Assembly: GCA_963702535.1 (NCBI GenBank) | Contig: CAVPDG010000004.1 | Coordinates: 558,001-622,000, forward strand | Direction: 5' to 3' | Source: CAVPDG01 sp963702535 | Lineage (GTDB): Bacteria > Chloroflexota > Anaerolineae > Anaerolineales > UBA4823 | DNA length: 64,000 nt | Shown here: one piece after another, positions 58,543 through 64,000 of the stretch | Layout: each line of letters begins with the position of its first letter | Position numbering within the stretch: the stretch's first letter is position 1 | Program-made: the position numbers and the translations under genes | Notes under the pieces: model-generated | Database searches by the model: none | What the model saw: the letters and a program-made list of their open reading frames with translations, nothing else | Told to the model about the DNA's origin: nothing

Positions 58543-58817
58543 ACACTCGCCGCCGGATAACCGGAGTGGTCACCAGTAATAAGATGGATAAGACGGTGGT
58601 CGTAGAGATCTCACGGACGTACCGCCACCGCCTGTATAAAAAGGTTGTCAGCAAGCGCAAGCATGTCATGGCGCACGATGAGCTCGGCTGCCAGATCGGC
58701 GACCAGGTGGAGATCGTTGAGAGCCAGCCTATCTCGCGCCACAAGCGCTGGGTGGTTGGGCAGATCATCCGTAGAGATGTAGCCGCCGGCGAGCCGGAGC
58801 TGGAGGCAGTGGCATGA
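58539..58817 (+). CDS. rpsQ: 30S ribosomal protein S17
   Basis: 92 residues, OB fold. RRRITGVVTSNKMDKTVVVE, KVVSKRKHVMAHDE and VEIVESQPISRHKRWVV match the family. The stop overlaps rplN by four bases. Confidence 0.96.
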   Translation: MNTRRRITGVVTSNKMDKTVVVEISRTYRHRLYKKVVSKRKHVMAHDELGCQIGDQVEIVESQPISRHKRWVVGQIIRRDVAAGEPELEAVA

Positions 58818-59185
58818 TCCAGCAAGAGACGCGTTTGAAGGTGGCAGATAACACCGGCGCGCGTGAGCTGCTGGTGATCCACGTAATGGGCGGCTCGCGC
58901 CGCCATTACGGACGGGTTGGTGATATTGTGGTCGCCACGGTGAAGTCATCTGCTCCGCAGGGCTCGGTTAAGAAGAGTGAGATTGTGAAAGCCGTGATTG
59001 TCCGCTGCGCAAAAGAGTGGCGCCGTGACGATGGCTCTTACATCCGCTTTGATGATAATGCCGCTGTTATCCTGGATGCGGATGGACCTAATCCCAAGGG
59101 CACCCGGATCTTCGGACCGGTGGCGCGTGAGCTCCGTGAAAAGGGCTTCATGAAAATTGTCTCGCTGGCTCCAGAAGTCCTCTAG
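58814..59185 (+). CDS. rplN: 50S ribosomal protein L14
   Basis: 123 residues. MIQQETRLKVADNTGARELL start; VGDIVVATVKSSAPQGSVKK; GTRIFGPVARELREKGFMKI near the end. All diagnostic. Confidence 0.97.
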   Translation: MIQQETRLKVADNTGARELLVIHVMGGSRRHYGRVGDIVVATVKSSAPQGSVKKSEIVKAVIVRCAKEWRRDDGSYIRFDDNAAVILDADGPNPKGTRIFGPVARELREKGFMKIVSLAPEVL

Positions 59186-59211
59186 CGCCAGTGCGACCAG
59201 GAGCGAGAACT

Positions 59212-59544
59212 GTGAAAGCTAAAATCAAAAAGGGTGACACTGTTGAAGTAATCAGCGGTGCTCTTCTGGATAAAGGTAAGCGTGGTGAAGTTATTAAAGT
59301 GGATCCGGACGAGAACAAGGTGGTTGTCCAGGGCGTGAACATCCGCAAGAAGCATCAGAAGCAGGTGCAGACGAAGGGTCGTACGATGAATCCTGGCATC
59401 ATCGAATTTGAAGGTCCGATTGATATCTCGAACGTCATGTTGGTTTGTCCGAAATGCAACAAAGCGGTGCGGGTAGGCCTGCAGCGTACCGATGAATCGG
59501 TCGTGAGGGTTTGCAAGAACTGCAGCGCGCAGATCGAGGGATGA
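59212..59544 (+). CDS. rplX: 50S ribosomal protein L24 (zinc-ribbon form)
   Basis: 110 residues from GTG 59212, behind AGGAG. KOW motif: VKAKIKKGDTVEVISGALLD. The C-terminus has CPKC and CKNC pairs, the zinc-binding (C+) version. The 7-residue upstream extension in the same frame lacks a ribosome site. Confidence 0.94.
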   Translation: MKAKIKKGDTVEVISGALLDKGKRGEVIKVDPDENKVVVQGVNIRKKHQKQVQTKGRTMNPGIIEFEGPIDISNVMLVCPKCNKAVRVGLQRTDESVVRVCKNCSAQIEG

Positions 59545-59563
59545 ACCGGCTGGGAGCCTTCGT

Positions 59564-60112
59564 ATGAGCCATGTAATGAAAGAACGCTATCAACAAGAGA
59601 TTGTGCCCGCGCTGAAGAAGTCGCTTGGCGTGGATAATGTGATGCAGGTGCCGCGCATATCCAAAGTGGTGGTGAACATTGGCGCAGGTGAGGCGTTGGA
59701 TAACGCTAAAATCCTGGATGCAGCCGTTTCGGATATGACCCTGATCACCGGGCAAAAACCCGTGATCACCAAAGCGCGCAAGAGCATTGCGAATTTTAAG
59801 CTGCGTGAAGGCAGGCAAATCGGCGTCAAGGTTACGCTGCGTGGCGACCGCATGTGGGCTTTCCTTGACCGGTTGGTGAATATCGCCTTGCCGCGCGTGC
59901 GGGATTTTCGCGGTGTCTCTCCAAATGCCTTCGACGGGCGCGGAAATTACACCTTGGGCTTGCGCGAGCAGCTTGTCTTCCCTGAGATCGAGTACGACAA
60001 AATCGACAAGCTGCGCGGTCTTGAGATCAGCATCGTGACAACGGCGCGCAATGACGAGGAAGGCAGAGAGCTCCTCACCCTGCTGGGAATGCCGTTCAAA
60101 AAGGAAGGGTAA
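59564..60112 (+). CDS. rplE: 50S ribosomal protein L5
   Basis: 182 residues, contacting 5S rRNA and P-site tRNA. VPRISKVVVNIGAGEALDNA, ITGQKPVITKARKSIANFKL, and RGDRMWAFLDRLVNIALPRV match. Confidence 0.97.
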   Translation: MSHVMKERYQQEIVPALKKSLGVDNVMQVPRISKVVVNIGAGEALDNAKILDAAVSDMTLITGQKPVITKARKSIANFKLREGRQIGVKVTLRGDRMWAFLDRLVNIALPRVRDFRGVSPNAFDGRGNYTLGLREQLVFPEIEYDKIDKLRGLEISIVTTARNDEEGRELLTLLGMPFKKEG

Positions 60113-60115
60113 GCG

Positions 60116-60298
60116 ATGGCAAAAAAATGTATGAGTACGCGTGAAGAGCGGCGAAAATATCCCACGCGGGTGCGTAATCGTTGCAAGATTTGTGGGCGGC
60201 CGCGAGGCTACATCCGTCGTTTTGGACTGTGCCGTATTTGTTTCCGTGAGCTGGCGTTGGAAGGCAAAATTCCCGGCGTCGTCAAGTCGTCCTGGTAG
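60116..60298 (+). CDS. rpsN: 30S ribosomal protein S14, zinc type
   Basis: 60 residues. Two CxxC pairs (Cys23/26 and Cys39/42: CKICGRPRGYIRRFGLCRIC) define the short zinc-binding form. It starts 3 bases after rplE. Confidence 0.97.
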   Translation: MAKKCMSTREERRKYPTRVRNRCKICGRPRGYIRRFGLCRICFRELALEGKIPGVVKSSW

Positions 60299-60316
60299 CC
60301 GGTGGAGGTTTAGATA

Positions 60317-60730
60317 ATGAGCATGACTGATCCTATTGCTGATATGCTGACTCGCATCCGCAATGCGCTGATTGTTGGCCATTCCTCGGTAGCTATGCCG
60401 GCTTCGAAGGTTAAAGTTGCCATCGCCAAGATTTTGAAGGAAGAGGGCTATATCAGCTCTTACGAAGTTGTCGATGGCACGATCCCCGCACAGAAGGTGC
60501 TGCGCGTGCGGTTGAAGTATGTTGGTGAGCGTCGTGAGCGTACGCCGGTCATTACCGGCTTGGAGCGGGTGAGCCGCCCCGGTCGTCGTGTCTATACAGG
60601 CAAACAGGAGATTCCCTGGGTGCTTTCGGGTATGGGGATTGCGATCCTCTCAACCCCCAAGGGCGTGATGACCGGTCAGCGTGCGCGGCAGCTTGGAGTT
60701 GGAGGCGAGGTCCTCTGTAAAGTGTGGTAA
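60317..60730 (+). CDS. rpsH: 30S ribosomal protein S8
   Basis: 137 residues. MTDPIADMLTRIRNALIVGH, KVAIAKILKEEGYISSYEVV, and GMGIAILSTPKGVMTGQRAR then GGEVLCKVW are diagnostic. Confidence 0.97.
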   Translation: MSMTDPIADMLTRIRNALIVGHSSVAMPASKVKVAIAKILKEEGYISSYEVVDGTIPAQKVLRVRLKYVGERRERTPVITGLERVSRPGRRVYTGKQEIPWVLSGMGIAILSTPKGVMTGQRARQLGVGGEVLCKVW

Positions 60731-60806
60731 GGGAGCTCGCGTACTGAGGCAGGCTGTAGGATGTGCTTGCTCCGGTACGAGAGATGATCCGCAGGAGGTA
60801 ATTACA

Positions 60807-61352
60807 GTGTCAAGAATTGGTCGTATGCCAGTAACAATACCCGCGGGTGTGAACGTGACGGTGGATGGCTCGCACGTGCACGTCAAAGGACCCAAAGGGG
60901 AGATGGAACGCACTTTCCCCGCGGAAGTCCAGATCACGATCGAAGAGGGTGTCATCCATGTCAGTCGCCCTTCCGACGAAGCCTATCACCGTGCTCTGCA
61001 CGGCATGGCACGCGCGTTGGTCAGCAACATGGTTGTAGGGGTTTACACTGGCTTTGAGAAAGTGTTGGAAGTGAACGGCGTCGGCTACCGCGCCGAAGTA
61101 AACGATAAAAAGAACCTGGTGCTTTACGTGGGTTATTCCCATCCGGTGGTCATTGAGCCGCCAGCCGGTATCAGCTTTGAGACGGATACGAAGACCCGCC
61201 AGATCAAGGTGCTGGGGTACGATAAAGAGTTGGTTGGGCAGATTGCCGCCAATATTCGCCAGGTCCGCCCGCCGGAGCCTTACAAAGGCAAAGGGATTAA
61301 GTACCTGAAAGAGAAAATTCGCCGCAAAGCTGGCAAGGCAGGTAAGGTTTAG
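60807..61352 (+). CDS. rplF: 50S ribosomal protein L6
   Basis: 181 residues from GTG 60807, behind AGGAGG. SRIGRMPVTIPAGVNVTVDG, two-fold repeated domain, VNGVGYRAEVNDKKNLVLYV, and PPEPYKGKGIKYLKEKIRRK. The GTG start is preferred over longer in-frame options that overlap rpsH. Confidence 0.96.
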   Translation: MSRIGRMPVTIPAGVNVTVDGSHVHVKGPKGEMERTFPAEVQITIEEGVIHVSRPSDEAYHRALHGMARALVSNMVVGVYTGFEKVLEVNGVGYRAEVNDKKNLVLYVGYSHPVVIEPPAGISFETDTKTRQIKVLGYDKELVGQIAANIRQVRPPEPYKGKGIKYLKEKIRRKAGKAGKV

Positions 61353-61355
61353 TCT

Positions 61356-61724
61356 ATGGCTACAAAAAAAACTCGTTCTTTAGCTAGAGTGCGGCGTCAT
61401 GAGCGTGTTCGCAAGCACGTCAGCGGTAATCCGCAACGGCCGCGCCTGAATGTCTTTCGCAGCCTGGCTGAGATCTATGCTCAGGTGATTGATGACGAAA
61501 GCGGTTTGACGCTGGCGTCTGCATCCAGTATCGATCACGAGCTGCAGGCGAAGATGTCTGGTCTGAAAAAATCAGAGCAGGCGCGCCTGGTGGGACAGAC
61601 CGTCGCCGAACGCGCCAAGGCAAAGGGTATCATCAAGGTTGTGTTTGACCGCGGCGGTTACCAGTACACTGGGCGTGTCAAAGCGCTGGCTGATGGAGCC
61701 CGCCAGGGTGGTCTGGACTTTTAA
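61356..61724 (+). CDS. rplR: 50S ribosomal protein L18
   Basis: 122 residues, 5S rRNA-binding. RRHERVRKHVSGNPQRPRLN, VFRSLAEIYAQVIDDESG and FDRGGYQYTGRVKALADGAR match. It starts 3 bases after rplF. Confidence 0.97.
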   Translation: MATKKTRSLARVRRHERVRKHVSGNPQRPRLNVFRSLAEIYAQVIDDESGLTLASASSIDHELQAKMSGLKKSEQARLVGQTVAERAKAKGIIKVVFDRGGYQYTGRVKALADGARQGGLDF

Positions 61725-61741
61725 CCAGGTTGGAGAAGAAG

Positions 61742-62266
61742 ATGACGGATTATGTAGAGTTTGAACCCGAACTTGACGAGCGTGTTGTTGAGATCGCTCG
61801 CGTTGCAAAAGTAGTCAAAGGTGGTCGCCGATTCTCCTTCCGGGTGACTGTGGTTGCTGGCGATAATCGCGGGAATGTTGGCGTGGGCACCGGTAAGGCA
61901 AATGCTGTGCCGGATGCCATGCGCAAAGCTACAGATCATGCCAAGCGCAATATGCACAAGATCCCCGTGATCGGCAGCACGATTCCGCATGAAGTGATTG
62001 GGCGCTCTGGCGGCGCTCGCGTCTTGCTCAAGCCCGCCTCGCCCGGCACCGGCGTAATTGCCGGCGGCGGTGTGCGTGCGGTCTTGGAGGCAGCCGGGAT
62101 TTCAGATATCCTCACCAAATCCCTGGGCAGCAGCAACTTGCTGAATGTTGTCTATGCCACTATGGATGCACTCGACCAGTTGAAATCACCGCAGGTCGTG
62201 GCTGCATTGCGCGGCAAATCGCCCAAAGATGTAGCTCCCTTCTGGGAACGGAGGAAGAATGGCTAA
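61742..62266 (+). CDS. rpsE: 30S ribosomal protein S5
   Basis: 174 residues from ATG 61742, behind GGAGAAG. ERVVEIARVAKVVKGGRRFS, VGVGTGKANAVPDAMRKATD, and SLGSSNLLNVVYATMDALDQ match. Confidence 0.96.
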   Translation: MTDYVEFEPELDERVVEIARVAKVVKGGRRFSFRVTVVAGDNRGNVGVGTGKANAVPDAMRKATDHAKRNMHKIPVIGSTIPHEVIGRSGGARVLLKPASPGTGVIAGGGVRAVLEAAGISDILTKSLGSSNLLNVVYATMDALDQLKSPQVVAALRGKSPKDVAPFWERRKNG

Positions 62267-62465
62267 GAAAGAGGCTAAGAAAGAGAAGGTGTTGCGCGTA
62301 ACCCTGGTCAAAAGCGCCATCGGTTACGAATATCACCAGAAGCGTACCCTCCGGGCGCTGGGGCTTCGGCGCATGTTGCAAACGGTAGAGCATGTGGATA
62401 CGCCCGCTATGCGCGGGATGATAGCGAAAGTTCTCCACCTGGTTGAGGTGGAAGAGGTAGTGTGA
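62259..62465 (+). CDS. rpmD: 50S ribosomal protein L30
   Basis: 68 residues, slightly long for the family because of a Lys-rich N-terminus (MAKKEAKKEKV). LRVTLVKSAIGYEYHQKRTL and VDTPAMRGMIAKVLHLV match. Overlaps rpsE by 8 bases. Confidence 0.95.
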   Translation: MAKKEAKKEKVLRVTLVKSAIGYEYHQKRTLRALGLRRMLQTVEHVDTPAMRGMIAKVLHLVEVEEVV

Positions 62466-62522
62466 GGTATTCGCGAATGCCTTCCGAAGTATGCGGGCAT
62501 GCGAATGATCTGAGGAATTGAT

Positions 62523-62975
62523 ATGAAACTTAACGATCTTAAGCCGAACGATGGTTCCAAAAAACAGCGCAAACGAGTGGGTCGCGGCATTGCTGCCGGG
62601 CAGGGTAAGACCGCCGGTCGGGGTACCAAAGGGCAGGGCGCCCGCGCCGGTGGGGGCGTGCGCCTCTACCACCAGGGTGGCAATCTTCCCTTTTACCGCC
62701 GCTTGCCGTTCATGCGTGGTAAAGGTTTTACGCCCCTCAGCCGCGTGGAATACAACGAAATCAACCTGGACCAGCTTTCTGCATTTGGCGCGGGAAGTGA
62801 GATCAACCCCACCAGCCTTCTGCAAGCCCGCCTGTTACGCAAGCCGGAGAACCCCGTGGCATTGCTGGGGCGTGGCGAGGTCAATGTGCCTCTCAAGGTA
62901 CGCCTGCACCGGGTGAGCAAGGGCGCCCAGGCAAAAATCGAAGCCGCGGGTGGCAGCGTCGATATCCTGGAATGA
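62523..62975 (+). CDS. rplO: 50S ribosomal protein L15
   Basis: 150 residues. MKLNDLKPNDGSKKQRKRVG, GRGIAAGQGKTAGRGTKGQG and QGGNLPFYRRLPFMRGKGF match. It is followed by 66 bases before secY. Confidence 0.97.
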   Translation: MKLNDLKPNDGSKKQRKRVGRGIAAGQGKTAGRGTKGQGARAGGGVRLYHQGGNLPFYRRLPFMRGKGFTPLSRVEYNEINLDQLSAFGAGSEINPTSLLQARLLRKPENPVALLGRGEVNVPLKVRLHRVSKGAQAKIEAAGGSVDILE

Positions 62976-63041
62976 TACTGTCTGCAGCTATGGACCTGGA
63001 TTTTTCCGGAGTTGTAGTTGTGTGCATAAGGAGCCGTTGAT

Positions 63042-64000
63042 ATGAAGCGATCTGCCTGGCGCTATCTTTGGACATCGCAGGATATTCGCCGGAAGCTGTT
63101 AATTACCTTGGCGTTACTGGCAGTCTACCGCTTTGCGGCGCATGTGCCCGTGCCGGGTGTCAATCGTGAAGCGATCGCCAGCATCCTCGCTGGCGGCGGC
63201 GCGGGCGGTACTCTCGTCGGCTTGCTGGATCTGCTGTCTGGCGGTACAGTCTCCAACTTCTCTGTTCTGGCTATGGGTGTGTATCCTTACATCACCGCCC
63301 AGATCATCCTCCAGCTCCTCGTTCCGATCATCCCGGCGCTGCAAAAGCGCATGGAGGAAGACCCACGCGAGGGGCAGAAATGGATGGAAAAGTGGACCTA
63401 TATCCTGGCTATTCCCATGGCAGCCTTGCAAGCCATCGGGCAGATCAACATCTTCTCCAGCCTGGCGGGCGGTGCGGAGATCATCAGCGGTTTTGGACTC
63501 ACCGGTCCCAATTGGCTGCAATCATGGACGATCGTCGTCAGTATGACCGCCGGTACCATGTTTGCCATCTGGCTGGGTGAGCTGATCTCCGAGTTCGGCA
63601 TCCGCAACCAGGGACTTTCCCTCATCATCTTCTCGGGTATCGTCTCGCAGATCCCCAATAATCTGATCCGCCTGATGGCGGATGAGCAGAACCGCTGGAT
63701 CTTGCTGATCTTTGTCGTCGTGCTGCTCGTCCTGACAATCTTCGCCATCGTCTTTGTCCAGCAAGGTCGCCGCAACGTCCCCGTGATGTACCCTGGGCGG
63801 CGCATGGGAAACCGCATGTCCATGCCGGTCAAGGGCACCCTGCCGTTGATGGTCAACATGGCGGGTATGATCCCCCTGATCTTTGCCAACTCGCTGCTCA
63901 CCTTCCCGGCGATCCTTGCCAGCTTCTTTGCCAGCTCCAGCACACCCTGGGTTGCAAACCTCTCCGCCTCGATCCAGCGAACCTTCGGCGGCGGCAACTC
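63042..64000 (+). CDS. secY: Protein translocase subunit SecY (3'-truncated)
   Basis: First 319 residues; the gene continues past the window. It forms the membrane channel for protein export. DIRRKLLITLALLAVYRFAA begins helix 1; a Gly-rich plug region and GVYPYITAQIILQLLVP follow; later helices include GTMFAIWLGELISEFGIRNQG. AAGGAG precedes the ATG. The position after rplO is standard for the spc operon. Confidence 0.96.
   Translation, partial: MKRSAWRYLWTSQDIRRKLLITLALLAVYRFAAHVPVPGVNREAIASILAGGGAGGTLVGLLDLLSGGTVSNFSVLAMGVYPYITAQIILQLLVPIIPALQKRMEEDPREGQKWMEKWTYILAIPMAALQAIGQINIFSSLAGGAEIISGFGLTGPNWLQSWTIVVSMTAGTMFAIWLGELISEFGIRNQGLSLIIFSGIVSQIPNNLIRLMADEQNRWILLIFVVVLLVLTIFAIVFVQQGRRNVPVMYPGRRMGNRMSMPVKGTLPLMVNMAGMIPLIFANSLLTFPAILASFFASSSTPWVANLSASIQRTFGGGN

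Overview
The window looks like a chromosomal fragment of a GC-rich member of the Chloroflexota, probably class Anaerolineae. The evidence is the set of secreted proteins with Thr/Pro-rich linkers, a DUF3054 protein, a SARP/BTAD-type giant regulator, a prokaryotic translin-family protein, a DUF3467 protein, zinc-ribbon (C+) forms of L24 and S14, and a canonical str-S10-spc ribosomal cluster. This placement is inferred from gene content; no rRNA gene is present.

Layout. 1-8.3 kb: end of a YceI-like secreted protein, a DUF218 protein, coaBC, and a minus-strand operon (fused dehydrogenase/Gfo-Idh oxidoreductase, heparinase-like lyase, GT4 glycosyltransferase) that looks like exopolysaccharide or glycan synthesis. 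8.3-18.2 kb: M29 aminopeptidase, secreted proteins, a DUF3054-ECF sigma-anti-sigma-NUDIX operon, a small MITE-like element, an HtrA-like lipoprotein protease, and a PBP1-like protein that has lost most catalytic residues. 18.5-27.6 kb (minus strand): giant SARP/ATPase regulator, recN, B-box membrane protein, NAD kinase, a Cas4-like nuclease split into two membrane-anchored halves, translin-family protein, DUF3467 and ssb, a neighbourhood rich in DNA/RNA-handling functions. 27.6-31.7 kb: a broken unknown gene, an orphan DNA methyltransferase, a lipoprotein and purA. 31.9-39.6 kb (plus): a secreted beta-helix protein, Tdh-like SDR, an S51/CysRS-tail hybrid, GIY-YIG, a beta-hydroxyacid dehydrogenase, and an ECF sigma/zf-HC2 anti-sigma/bactofilin-like operon. 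39.6-44.7 kb: a YhhN-family protein, era, then a lower-GC accessory stretch with a decayed aldo/keto reductase and a hicB scrap. 44.7-64 kb: rpoB, rpsL, rpsG, fusA, tuf and the complete S10-spc order into secY, which runs off the end. rpoC is not between rpoB and rpsL.

A major caveat: many genes, including indispensable ones (rpoB, fusA, tuf, rplD, rplP, purA, era, coaBC), are interrupted by single-base insertions or deletions. This points to uncorrected sequencing or assembly indels rather than biology. Such genes are given here as one CDS over the full span with the frame changes noted. From about 6.1 to 27.6 kb no gene needs a frame correction, so oddities there, notably the split Cas4-like nuclease and the degenerate PBP, are less likely to be artefacts.

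The strongest candidates for something new are the split, membrane-anchored Cas4-like nuclease next to translin and ssb, and the pseudo-enzyme PBP. Next come the S51-like/CysRS-tail hybrid translationally coupled to GIY-YIG, and the control of rpoB by a consensus promoter plus a leader hairpin followed by a U-run.
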